10,760 nt of DNA from Planctomycetota bacterium (GCA_027295365.1 JAPULD010000488.1:1-10760); one strand, 5' to 3'; counted from the first letter of the stretch, positions 1-7,111 are shown. Notes: generated by a model from the letters alone, not told the origin. Numbers and translations: made by a program.

Positions 1-377
1 GCGAAGTCAAACCCGTCTACGTGCTGACCAGCAGCCGCACCTTTTCCGCGGCGGAGGAATTCACCTACAACCTGCGAAATCTCGAACGTGCGACGATCGT
101 GGGCGAGCAGACGGGCGGGGGGGCTCACCCCATCAGGACGGCCGTGATCAACGATCAGTTCTACATGAGTGTGCCTTATGCAAGAGCCGTCAACCCCATC
201 ACCAAGACCAACTGGGAGGGCGTGGGGGTGGAGCCTCACATTAAAACGAATCGTGATGACGCTTTGGACACCGCTCATATCGACGCGTTGAAGACCCTGA
301 TCGAAAAGAGTGACACGACTGCCAAACGAATGGAAGCCTGGGAGCAGGCCCTCATGTCACTCGAAAAAGATTCATGA
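1..377 (+). CDS. S41-family peptidase, C-terminal fragment (5' end outside window)
   Basis: The reading frame is open from base 3 and stops at 375-377, giving 124 visible residues. It is the C-terminal part of an S41 (tail-specific/IRBP-like) serine peptidase. The visible part opens with the nucleophile region LTSSRTFSAAEEF, where the Ser before AAEEF (visible residue 15) is the expected catalytic serine. GEQTGGGAHP follows, then a WEGVGVEPHI segment, which is the usual closing strand of IRBP-type S41 domains. These enzymes are normally exported and often carry an N-terminal helical domain, but that part, any signal peptide and the true start lie outside the window. A cupin gene follows 75 bases downstream on the same strand with its own strong ribosome binding site. 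The family call is firm; the substrate cannot be told. Confidence 0.9.
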   Translation, partial: EVKPVYVLTSSRTFSAAEEFTYNLRNLERATIVGEQTGGGAHPIRTAVINDQFYMSVPYARAVNPITKTNWEGVGVEPHIKTNRDDALDTAHIDALKTLIEKSDTTAKRMEAWEQALMSLEKDS

Positions 378-452
378 TCCAAAGTCCTTGTGGCCTCGAT
401 ACAATGCTCCTGATCGTCGGCATTTCACGCCCGGCGCGAAGGAGCATGATCG

Positions 453-893
453 ATGAGCGATGAACTCAAGGGCAGCGACGTCCGAACCGACAATGTCGAG
501 GATCACGATGGGCTGTTGACCATCAAGGCCCACGAAAACTGCCGCGACTGGAATGGCATTCATTATCGAGCCGGCATGTGCAAGCAGAATGTCGGCTCCA
601 CGCAGCTATCCATGAACGTCGCGACCATCCCGCCCGGGGGCGTCGCCAAGGCCCACATCCACGACGGGTTCGACCTCATGCTGTATATCCTCGAAGGCAA
701 TGTGCGGCATGAATTCGGCCCCGGTCTTCGTCAATCGCTGGAGAACAAAGCGGGGGACTTCATCTACATCAAGCCGGGCGTGCCGCATGAGGTGTTCAAC
801 ATGAGTGACACGGAACCCGTCGTCGCAGTCGTGGCCCGAGCCGCCGCGGACGAATGGGAACGGATCATCCCCTACGATCGAAACAGCGAATGA
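453..893 (+). CDS. Single-domain cupin protein
   Basis: A 146-residue small beta-barrel protein of the cupin superfamily. Cupin motif 1 is seen as PPGGVAKAHIH followed by YILEG (residues 60-82), with H68 and H70 as likely metal ligands. Motif 2 is seen as G101, then KPGVPHEVFN (107-116), giving the third histidine H112. The usual motif-1 glutamate is not obvious: D74 sits at the normal distance from H70, but the H70-to-G82 spacing is one residue longer than usual, so metal binding may be slightly altered. The start is set by AAGGAG at 439-444, eight bases before the ATG; another ATG at 446 is out of frame. There is no signal peptide, so the protein is probably cytoplasmic. Such stand-alone cupins include isomerases, dioxygenases and sugar or ligand sensors, and the sequence does not choose between them. 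Confidence 0.9.
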   Translation: MSDELKGSDVRTDNVEDHDGLLTIKAHENCRDWNGIHYRAGMCKQNVGSTQLSMNVATIPPGGVAKAHIHDGFDLMLYILEGNVRHEFGPGLRQSLENKAGDFIYIKPGVPHEVFNMSDTEPVVAVVARAAADEWERIIPYDRNSE

Positions 894-1150
894 CTCATTT
901 GATGAAACTGAATGCTTCATGAGGCGATTCCCCAAGCGAGCCCCCTGCTGAATATGGGACGTTGTTGGGGTGTGAATCATATTCAGATCAGGATCATGCC
1001 GCACAACTGCTCGTTTCGCCCTGTGTTTGCCGTGATTCAAGTCATGGACCGGATCTGATCAGCCGAATCATTCACTTGCTACGAATTCTCGATCCATGCC
1101 CGATCGAACATGCCAACAACGATGTTGACTTTTCGATTGAGGCAGTGGAT

Positions 1151-1243
1151 ATGAGTCAGCGACAAGATTGCAACAACATGGCCAATCTCCTGGCAATTCT
1201 GGGTACGATGATCCTGATCATCGTGGTGATCTTCAGTCTGTAG
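1151..1243 (+). CDS. Possible 30-residue single-pass membrane protein
   Basis: A short frame starting at ATG 1151 encodes a polar N-terminus (MSQRQDCNNM) followed by one strongly hydrophobic run of about 20 residues (ANLLAILGTMILIIVVIFSL) that ends at the stop TAG 1241-1243. A GAGG at 1139-1142 lies eight bases upstream and could serve as ribosome binding site. The frame stays open upstream to 962, but that part (Cys- and His-rich, uneven) does not look like protein. The layout, a few charged or polar residues and then a single transmembrane helix reaching the C-terminus, fits the many small membrane proteins missed by annotation. It could also be a chance frame in an otherwise gene-free stretch. 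No function can be assigned. Confidence 0.35.
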   Translation: MSQRQDCNNMANLLAILGTMILIIVVIFSL

Positions 1244-1619
1244 CGTGAGTACTGAAACGGCGTGCTGATCACGCTCTGAAGGCAATGAGCTATTGCTCTT
1301 GCACAGCCTGGGGAATTGAAATCTAATCTGCATTGTCAGGCAAACACATCCGGATCGGTCATCAACGCCTCTGGTCCCGCATGGGCGATCTGAACATCAT
1401 CCCGCAAGCCAGGCACGAACCCTGCACGTTCAAGCGAGACTGCCAAGCAAGTACTCACGCGGCTTGATCCGATATACGCGGTAAACATGGACGCACTCTG
1501 AGACGAGGGCCTCAACGAAGTGCGGCCCGTCCAGCAATAACCAATTTTTATACATATTAGCTGTAGAATTGATATGGTAGAGACTATAGACACAAACGAG
1601 CTATTGCTGGAGTACATAG
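1244..1619 (+). other. Gene-free stretch containing the left edge of the AT-rich island
   Basis: No convincing plus-strand gene lies here. Up to about 1535 the base composition is host-like. From about 1536 it turns AT-rich and stays so through the next two genes. The switch coincides with the stem-loop at 1498-1534. On the minus strand, short protein-like frames cover 1336-1555 (see findings) and may be the remains of a broken gene. No tRNA or other RNA gene was recognised. Confidence 0.5.
1498..1534 (+). repeat. Imperfect stem-loop, copy 1 of a core repeated at 2430-2459
   Basis: The arms CTG-a-GAC-ga-GG-GCCTCA and TGCGGC-CC-GTC-CAG pair around an ACGAAG loop (1515-1520), with one mismatch and unpaired purines in the 5' arm. 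The 16 bases CAACGAAGTGCGGCCC (1513-1528) recur exactly at 2441-2456. The element lies just before the AT-rich block and about 85 bases before the FRG gene start. No T-run follows, so it is not a typical intrinsic terminator. Confidence 0.6.
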
Positions 1620-2411
1620 ATGCCAAGAGGAAAAGAGATAAGCAAGGAAAATACAGCTGCGGGTGTAATTCAGTATACACTGTCGTCCTGGAGACATTTT
1701 GCTAAACTCATATCACGAGATTTAGGAGAATATACAGGGTACACATGGAGGGGACACGCAGATCCAAATTGGGGCTTAGAATCAAGTTTTGACAGAATGA
1801 TGATTAAAATAGGAAGAAAGCCAAATAAGAATACGGCAAACCGTTTATTGGATAGATTCAAGAAAGCTTCAAGAGGAAGGAGGGGTCCAAATCCAAAGGA
1901 AATAGTTGATGTAAATGAGTGGTGGTCACTGGGTCAACATTACGGGTTACCAACTCCCCTTTTGGATTGGACGGCTTCACCGTATGTAGCCTTGTACTAT
2001 GCAATGAAACCGGAAAGCAAAGCAAGAAGTAGAATGGTTTATGGGCTACATATGGATTCAATCGATAACATAAGAAAAGAGCACGCGAAAGGCATTGAGA
2101 ATAATCTTGATCCGAATCCGGAATGGTATTCACCTGAAACGGACGAGAATCCGAGGCTAGTCAATCAAGCGGGACATTTTCTGAGGATGCCAGTAGGAGT
2201 GGAGATGGAAGATTGGGTGAAAAAACATTTTGAAGATTCAAACCAAGGAATCTTGTTGAAAGTAAAAGTACCATCGAAAGATCGGGAAGCATGCTTGGCT
2301 TCATTAAATAGAATGAATATCAACCAATTGACACTATTTCCAGATTTACACGGTTCGGCTACCCATGCGATCGATGAAATATCATTAAAAAGATACGCAA
2401 TGGCAGATTGA
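1620..2411 (+). CDS. FRG domain-containing protein
   Basis: A 263-residue soluble protein with a clear FRG domain (named for its F/W-R-G motif). WRG is at residues 43-45 in YTWRGHADPNWGLESSF. The central signature QHYGLPTPLLDWT is at 106-118, followed by ALYYAM. RLVNQAGHF is near 179-187, and the closing LTLFPDLHG is near 237-245. There is no signal peptide or membrane helix. The start ATG 1620 has GGAG at 1609-1612 seven bases upstream. The biochemical activity of FRG domains is, to my knowledge, not established; they are common in accessory and phage-related regions. The gene is strongly AT-rich with many AGA, AGG and ATA codons, unlike the flanking host genes, which points to transfer. It is followed by a stem-loop and then, 143 bases on, by a HEPN-like gene of similar composition. 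Domain identity is firm; a toxin or defence role is inference. Confidence 0.88.
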   Translation: MPRGKEISKENTAAGVIQYTLSSWRHFAKLISRDLGEYTGYTWRGHADPNWGLESSFDRMMIKIGRKPNKNTANRLLDRFKKASRGRRGPNPKEIVDVNEWWSLGQHYGLPTPLLDWTASPYVALYYAMKPESKARSRMVYGLHMDSIDNIRKEHAKGIENNLDPNPEWYSPETDENPRLVNQAGHFLRMPVGVEMEDWVKKHFEDSNQGILLKVKVPSKDREACLASLNRMNINQLTLFPDLHGSATHAIDEISLKRYAMAD

Positions 2412-2429
2412 TAACTGACATGAACTTTT

Positions 2430-2459
2430 GCGGGAAGCCGCAACGAAGTGCGGCCCTGC
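2430..2459 (+). repeat. Stem-loop, copy 2 of the core seen at 1498-1534
   Basis: The stem is GCGGG-aa-GCCGCA against TGCGGC-CCTGC around an ACGAAG loop (2443-2448): 11 pairs including one G-T, with two unpaired A bases in the 5' arm. It lies 18 bases after the FRG stop codon and shares CAACGAAGTGCGGCCC (2441-2456) exactly with copy 1, so the FRG gene is flanked by direct repeats of a structured element. No T-run follows. Confidence 0.6.
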
Positions 2460-2554
2460 TCGGTGACACGAATACAATAGAATAAGAGCATCAAAATACA
2501 TCACGAGTGTCTTAATATAATCTAGAATGTGAGCAGAGATTATCATAGTGGCAG

Positions 2555-3283
2555 GTGAAACACTCAGACGTAGAATGTGTAAAGACAAGGATTCTGAGAA
2601 TGCAGCATATGATATCCAGAAGCCAAACAAACTATCTTCTAAATATAGTAGAGAAGGAAGCGAGTAGTGACAGTCCAGAGGCAGTCATAGCAATTATATT
2701 CGCGGTGTGTGCACTTGAAACGTTCATTAACGAGGTACATGAATTTGTAAAGTCATCAGTTGAGAATTGGAGTAAGGCAGTAGACTTCGAGAACGAGTAT
2801 CTTTTTATAGAAGTCATGGACGATTTAGAGTGGAGCAGAGCATCATTACTCAAAAAATATGTCGTAGGGAAAAGGTTACTGACGCTAGCACACTACGACA
2901 AGGGGAAAAAATCATATGCGGATATGGTTACCCTAATCGACTTGAGAAATGCCATCATTCATCTAAAACCAATAACAATGAAAATGGATGATGAAGGAAT
3001 CCCAAAACATAGTCACAAAGATTTGTTGAAGAAATTAATGTCAAACAACCTCATAAAACGAGTAGACCTGGAGTCAAAAGAGTTGATCAACTGGATAGCG
3101 CTTTTACAAGACGGGATTGCAGCTACCTGGGCACTTGACATAGCATGTAGGACGATTGAAGAGTTCCTTGGTAGCATAAAAAAAGAACCCTTCAAGACAT
3201 TCATCAATATGGTAATTACAGGACCAGCTAAAGTGAAATTGCATAACTCGAAGGATGTAGTGAGATTAGACGCTGAAGATTAG
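2555..3283 (+). CDS. Hypothetical helical protein with HEPN-type R-N-x3-H motif
   Basis: The frame codes for 242 residues from the first possible start, GTG 2555. An ATG at 2600 (residue 16) has AAGG at 2587-2590 nine bases upstream and may be the true start. The protein looks mostly helical and soluble. Two features stand out. An early amphipathic helix holds AVCALETFINEV (residues 50-61), and DLRNAIIHLKP (129-139) contains R131-N132-x3-H136, the R-N-x3-5-H arrangement that forms the ribonuclease site in HEPN domains. The pair, a helix ending in E-x-F-I-N-E and a later L-R-N-x3-H-x-K-P helix, is typical of HEPN-like proteins of unknown function. From family knowledge, many HEPN proteins cut RNA in toxin-antitoxin, Abi and CRISPR systems. 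The gene shares the AT-rich composition and orientation of the FRG gene. The HEPN call rests on motif and helix pattern only. Confidence 0.7.
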   Translation: MKHSDVECVKTRILRMQHMISRSQTNYLLNIVEKEASSDSPEAVIAIIFAVCALETFINEVHEFVKSSVENWSKAVDFENEYLFIEVMDDLEWSRASLLKKYVVGKRLLTLAHYDKGKKSYADMVTLIDLRNAIIHLKPITMKMDDEGIPKHSHKDLLKKLMSNNLIKRVDLESKELINWIALLQDGIAATWALDIACRTIEEFLGSIKKEPFKTFINMVITGPAKVKLHNSKDVVRLDAED

Positions 3284-3465
3284 AGAGCTCGGCTAGTGAG
3301 AAGGAAATTACAAAACGATCGTCTTCACGGATGAATTCCATGGGATGGTGAACTCCAGAAGGTGGTTGCATAACAGAGGTACGAACTGACTACGACAAAG
3401 GAGAGAAGTTGAAGTGATGGGTAGAAACAGACGAGTACAGAGATGGGAAAGCAAAGGGAGGGACC

Positions 3466-3627
3466 ATGGCAAGTCCGAGGGACGAAATACTGACGATCCG
3501 GGTTGGCAAAGAGATGCGTATCAAAATGAACGCTGTCGCCAAAGATCTTGGCGTTACGCGATCGTGGATGATTCGAAAATGCTTCGAGATGTCGAAGAAG
3601 AAGCTGATTCGAGCCCCGAACGTCTGA
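3466..3627 (+). CDS. Small ribbon-helix-helix (CopG/Arc-like) DNA-binding protein
   Basis: A 53-residue frame, ATG 3466 to TGA 3625-3627. GGAGG at 3457-3461 lies just before the start, and no other start codon exists between it and the in-frame stop at 3415. The N-terminal strand ILTIRVGKEMRIKM (residues 8-21) is followed by helix NAVAKDLGVTRS and a second helix SWMIRKCFEMSKKK (33-46). This matches the beta-alpha-alpha plan of ribbon-helix-helix repressors, in which the alternating residues of the strand (T10, R12) contact DNA and a helix N-cap such as the T-R-S near 31-33 touches the backbone. Such proteins act as dimers and often serve as antitoxins or repressors of mobile elements. The base composition here (27 of 60 G+C at 3541-3600) is between island and host. 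It lies 182 bases after the HEPN-like gene. A longer overlapping frame from 3414 is arginine-rich and looks spurious. Confidence 0.65.
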   Translation: MASPRDEILTIRVGKEMRIKMNAVAKDLGVTRSWMIRKCFEMSKKKLIRAPNV

Positions 3628-3794
3628 GCAGAATGTAGCGTATACAAATCCAAGGTCCTATAATGCATGTTATGTTAAATAGGGGGTCATTCTCCCGGAT
3701 CTCGACTCTGGCGTGAAATCTGGGCTCATGGCTTCCAAATGATGGTTTGAACCGTTCTTCCCCTTGATTCCATCCGATTCAGCACGGTTGCCAT

Positions 3795-4946
3795 ATGAAA
3801 CACTTCATCCGGATCAGCGTGGGTGTCGTACTTGTGATTCTGATCGTGAGGGGATGCTCTTTCCCGGCGTCCATCACTACCAGCCTGAGTTCCGTTCACG
3901 ATGCCGACCCCTCCGGTGTTTTTGTCATCCCGACCCAGACCTGCGGCGACTATTTCATCGTCCAGGCCATGATCAACGACGCCGGGCCTTTTCCCATGAT
4001 GCTCGACACGGGGGCCGGCACGACCATCATTTCGCCTCATGTTGCCAAGGCGGCAGGAGGCATCTCCAAACGCATCACGTCGATCCAGCTCGATCGTTTC
4101 AGCGCGAAAGGTCGCATTCCCTGCAAGGTGCAGGATATCGATCACATCAGCCGCGCTCTGGGGATCGAGATCGAAGGCATTCTTGCGTATGGCGTCTTCA
4201 AAGGGGCTCTGCTGACGTACGACTATCCGAATCAGGAAATTCGAGTTGGGATGGGGGGCTTCAGTGATGAAGAGCTGAAACTCCAGGGGGTGGTCCCGAC
4301 GAGCAAGGGAGATCGCCCATATATCAGGGCTTCGATCAATTCGCAGGACTTCACGGTTCTGATCGACACGGGATCCAGCCGAAGTCTAACCCTCAAGAAG
4401 CTTGCTCGATTTGAGTTCGAGAGCCCCCCTCGTCCGACGGGCGCAAGAATGAGGCTCAATGGCCTGTTCATCGTTAACACCGCCCGCCTCGATGGCGACA
4501 TGACCCTGGGCCCACTGACGCTGCATCGTCCCATCATCAACAATTCCGTCAGCGTGAACCTTGTCGGCCAGGTCATTCTGCGCGACTTCATCGTGACGTT
4601 CGATCAGGTGAACCATCGAGTGCGATTCGAGCCCCCGGATGCTTCCTCAGAGACCGCCTTGGACACCCCCATCGAGTTTCCATCCTTGTACGGGACGGGG
4701 TTCGCCGTGGCCCCTCGTGACGATCACCTGATCGTGAGAAGAATCTTCGAGAACACTCCCGCGGCCGATTCGGATTTGCGTGTGGACGATGAGATCCTCT
4801 CCATCGACGGCACCCCCATCGCCGAACGTGGTTGCGATCATCTTGAATACAAGCCAAAGGTCGGATCCGAGTTGGTGGAGCTGGTAGTTAATCGAGATGG
4901 GGAAACGATGACCATCACGATCGTAAGCGACGTGTTGGTGCACTGA
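3795..4946 (+). CDS. Exported retropepsin-like aspartic protease with C-terminal PDZ domain
   Basis: A 383-residue protein. Residues 1-20 form a signal sequence (K2, R6, then VGVVLVILIV) followed by RGC at 19-21. C21 might be a lipoprotein cysteine, but R19 makes the lipobox poor, so plain secretion or membrane anchoring is as likely. Two pepsin-like half domains follow. The first has LDTGAG with catalytic D71 and a later EGILAYGVF; the second has IDTGSS with D191 and a later GQVILRDFIVTFD. A PDZ domain spans about 298-380, with the typical IVRRIFENTPAADSDLRVDDEILSIDG core. In retropepsins two DTG aspartates form one active site, so this single chain may carry a complete site rather than needing a dimer. 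The ribosome binding site before ATG 3795 is weak. It converges with the minus-strand gene that ends at 5039. The family call is firm; the target is unknown. Confidence 0.9.
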   Translation: MKHFIRISVGVVLVILIVRGCSFPASITTSLSSVHDADPSGVFVIPTQTCGDYFIVQAMINDAGPFPMMLDTGAGTTIISPHVAKAAGGISKRITSIQLDRFSAKGRIPCKVQDIDHISRALGIEIEGILAYGVFKGALLTYDYPNQEIRVGMGGFSDEELKLQGVVPTSKGDRPYIRASINSQDFTVLIDTGSSRSLTLKKLARFEFESPPRPTGARMRLNGLFIVNTARLDGDMTLGPLTLHRPIINNSVSVNLVGQVILRDFIVTFDQVNHRVRFEPPDASSETALDTPIEFPSLYGTGFAVAPRDDHLIVRRIFENTPAADSDLRVDDEILSIDGTPIAERGCDHLEYKPKVGSELVELVVNRDGETMTITIVSDVLVH

Positions 4947-4969
4947 CCCCCCCCACTTTTATTCGTAGG

Positions 4970-4984
4970 GTCCGTTGTGCGGAC
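4970..4984. terminator. Small hairpin between convergent genes, possible terminator
   Basis: GTCCG and CGGAC (4970-4974 and 4980-4984) form a five-base-pair stem with a five-base loop in the 92-base gap between two converging genes. There is no following T-run on either strand, so this is a weak candidate chosen mainly for its position. Confidence 0.2.
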
Positions 4985-5038
4985 GTTGGTGCACCTTCGT
5001 TCGGAAGCTCAACTCGCTGCATTGATGAGGGTCTCGAC

Positions 5039-7111
5039 TCATTCGCAGGGACCCCAATTCGCGAGAAGGTCCAGCAAGTCATACACATCGACGATTTCAT
5101 CGCCATTCGAATCGGTCGGGCACGGGGCCGGACAAGATCCCCAACTCGCCAGAAGGCCCAGTAAATCATCCACGTTGACTTGAAGGTCGCCGTCCGAGTC
5201 GGACGGGCATGGCGGATCCTGATTCTCGTACGCGCCCATGTCGATCACGAGACCGCCCCCGTCCGGGAGTCCCGTATCGGGCGTGTCCGGATCGTCAAGA
5301 AACCTGGGGTTGCCATCGAGATCCTGCGTCACGCCACTCAAATCCGCCTGGGTACTGTCACCCGCATCGATGCAGGGCGACGTCGCGTTCAATCGCACAT
5401 TGCCCCCTGGCGCATCGATGAACTGCGGGTCGAGGTCGATGTTGCCGATCCCGGCATGTCCATCTTGGACATCGCTGTAGGTCACGGTGGGCGTCGAACC
5501 GTCGTTGAAGATCTGGTCGGGGCCATTGGCCCAGAGGATGCAATTGGCCAGGATCGGGAAACTGTCAGCCCCGTTCCACAGCGCACCACCCGTGACGTCT
5601 TCGGGGTCCTTTGGCGCTTCCCGCGAGGACACGATATTGTCGATGAACGTCGAATTGATGATCCGCGGACTGCTGCCCCCGCTGCCGAAATTAAAGATGG
5701 CGGCACCATAGGCGATGGCCTGGTTCCGGGCGACATTGCCGATGAAGGTGCAGTTGACATAGACCGGCGGGATGTCGGCGCTGTCGGCGTTGGCGTTAAA
5801 GATCGCCCCCCCGAAGGAGGCCGCGTTGTCGCGAAACTCGACGTCGCGCAGCATGGGAGCGCTGCCGAAGGTGTTGTAGAGAGCCCCGCCGTTTCCGACC
5901 ACGAATCCCGAGAAATCCCCCCGATTCTCAGTGAACGTGCACTCGGTGATCGTAGGGTCGCTGAAGGTCGTGTTGTGCATGGCCCCGCCCCGGCCGTTGA
6001 CGTCCGTCACCTTGTTCCGTGTAAACGTGCATCGGGTGATGTCAAAGTCGGTGTTGAAATGCACGAGGGCCCCCCCGGCGTTGATTGCTTGATTGTCCGT
6101 GAAGTCGCAATCGACCAGGCTTCCGAGGCCGTTGGCACAATTGATAGCACCGCCGCTCGCCGCGCTGTTTTGATCGAATGTGCAATCCGTTAAATTGAAG
6201 GTGCTGTTGGTGCCAGAAATAGCTCCCCCACTGTTGTTGGCCTGGTTGTCGAGGAACGTACACTGGTCGGCCGTCAGAATAGCGCCATTCGTCATGTAGA
6301 CCGCCCCGCCCCCCCCGGCAGCCGCATCGTTCCTCGAGAACGAACAGCCAAGGAGCGTGACATCGCCGGATTCGTTGTACAGGCCACCGCCCGTCACTTG
6401 AGCGATGTTGAGTGTGAAGGAACCGCCGGTAAAAGTCGGGGTGCCTCCCGCGACGTACACGCCGGCGCCCAGACCCGGGTTGGTGTTTGGGCCGATCGTG
6501 CAATTCGTGAAGGTCGGAGCTCCGTTCGCGATGTACACACCGGAACCGGAACCCGTGGCGTTGCAATCCTTGATCGTGCAATCTGTAAAGGCCGGGGCTC
6601 CTCCGGTGAGATGCATGCCGCCCCCTTGAACGGCGAAGTTGAACCAGAAAACACAATCGTTGATCGTCGGGCTCGATCCATCGCAGCGAAGCCCCCCCCC
6701 GTTGAGCGTGGTCAGCGTTACATTCCCCCCAATCAGCGTGAATCCCGAAATGATCGTGTCGGGCCCTTCATTGCTGGTGCACGTGATCACCGTGCTGGAC
6801 AGATCGACAGAATTGATGAACGTGACCGCGGCACCGCTCGAACTGTGCAGGTCGACCGCCTTGCCGTTCGGGTTGATCGCTTCCAGGTAGAAGCCAGGGT
6901 CGACGATGATTTCGTCGCCGCTGAGGGCCGCCGCATCGATCGCGTCTTGAATCGAGCAGAAGGGAGAGCCGATCGAACCGTCACCGGGTCCGGGACACGC
7001 GTCATCATCGACATGCCAGGTCGTCTGAGCGACTCCGGGGCGAGAGAGCAGGCCGAGAATACAGGTGATGAGAGCAAGTCGTGCGTGGGCGCGTAATGTC
7101 TGCCGGAGCAT
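5039..7111 (-). CDS. Secreted PMP-repeat parallel beta-helix protein with GC-type dockerin-like C-terminus
   Basis: The start is taken at the ATG whose first base is 7111, giving 690 residues. AAGGGG lies about seven bases upstream on the minus strand, and a signal peptide follows at once (RAHARLALITCILGLL ... GVAQ). A farther start at 7195 would bury that signal. The mature part opens with TWHVDDDACPGPGDG and SIGSPFCSIQDAIDAA, then many short turns with the Chlam_PMP-style pairs F-x-x-N and GGA-(I/L/M), for example FLDNQANNSGGAI, FDQNSAASGGAI, FRDNAASFGGAIFN. This predicts a long right-handed beta-helix. The C-terminus holds two repeats of about 26 residues, DSDGDLQVNVDDLLGLLASW and DSNGDEIVDVYDLLDLLANW, each closed by GxC: EF-hand-like calcium loops seen in planctomycete surface proteins as a GC-type dockerin anchor. 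Adhesion or a surface role is likely but unproven; no catalytic residues for a polysaccharide lyase were recognised. Confidence 0.9.
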   Translation of the reverse strand: MLRQTLRAHARLALITCILGLLSRPGVAQTTWHVDDDACPGPGDGSIGSPFCSIQDAIDAAALSGDEIIVDPGFYLEAINPNGKAVDLHSSSGAAVTFINSVDLSSTVITCTSNEGPDTIISGFTLIGGNVTLTTLNGGGLRCDGSSPTINDCVFWFNFAVQGGGMHLTGGAPAFTDCTIKDCNATGSGSGVYIANGAPTFTNCTIGPNTNPGLGAGVYVAGGTPTFTGGSFTLNIAQVTGGGLYNESGDVTLLGCSFSRNDAAAGGGGAVYMTNGAILTADQCTFLDNQANNSGGAISGTNSTFNLTDCTFDQNSAASGGAINCANGLGSLVDCDFTDNQAINAGGALVHFNTDFDITRCTFTRNKVTDVNGRGGAMHNTTFSDPTITECTFTENRGDFSGFVVGNGGALYNTFGSAPMLRDVEFRDNAASFGGAIFNANADSADIPPVYVNCTFIGNVARNQAIAYGAAIFNFGSGGSSPRIINSTFIDNIVSSREAPKDPEDVTGGALWNGADSFPILANCILWANGPDQIFNDGSTPTVTYSDVQDGHAGIGNIDLDPQFIDAPGGNVRLNATSPCIDAGDSTQADLSGVTQDLDGNPRFLDDPDTPDTGLPDGGGLVIDMGAYENQDPPCPSDSDGDLQVNVDDLLGLLASWGSCPAPCPTDSNGDEIVDVYDLLDLLANWGPCE

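Noticed and set aside
606..1040. Minus-strand frame of 144 codons opposite the cupin gene
   Set aside because: His/Val/Asp-rich antisense of a clear cupin gene, with no motif.
1498..2459. Classical integron attC sites
   Set aside because: The stem-loops have attC-like bulges, but no convincing RYYYAAC / GTTRRRY box pair was found at either copy and no integrase is in the window, so only a cassette-like label is justified.
3414..3638. 74-codon frame with an AAAGGAG box upstream (3397-3403)
   Set aside because: The translation is Arg/Gly/Glu-rich with no fold-like pattern and overlaps the RHH frame, which has a better composed protein and its own ribosome binding site directly before ATG 3466.
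5180..6193. Long plus-strand frame (337 codons) within the beta-helix gene
   Set aside because: It is the antisense shadow of a repeat-rich GC-rich gene: Arg/Val/Asp-rich, no domain, no good ribosome binding site, while the minus-strand frame has a signal peptide and clear repeats. The same applies to 6398-7096.
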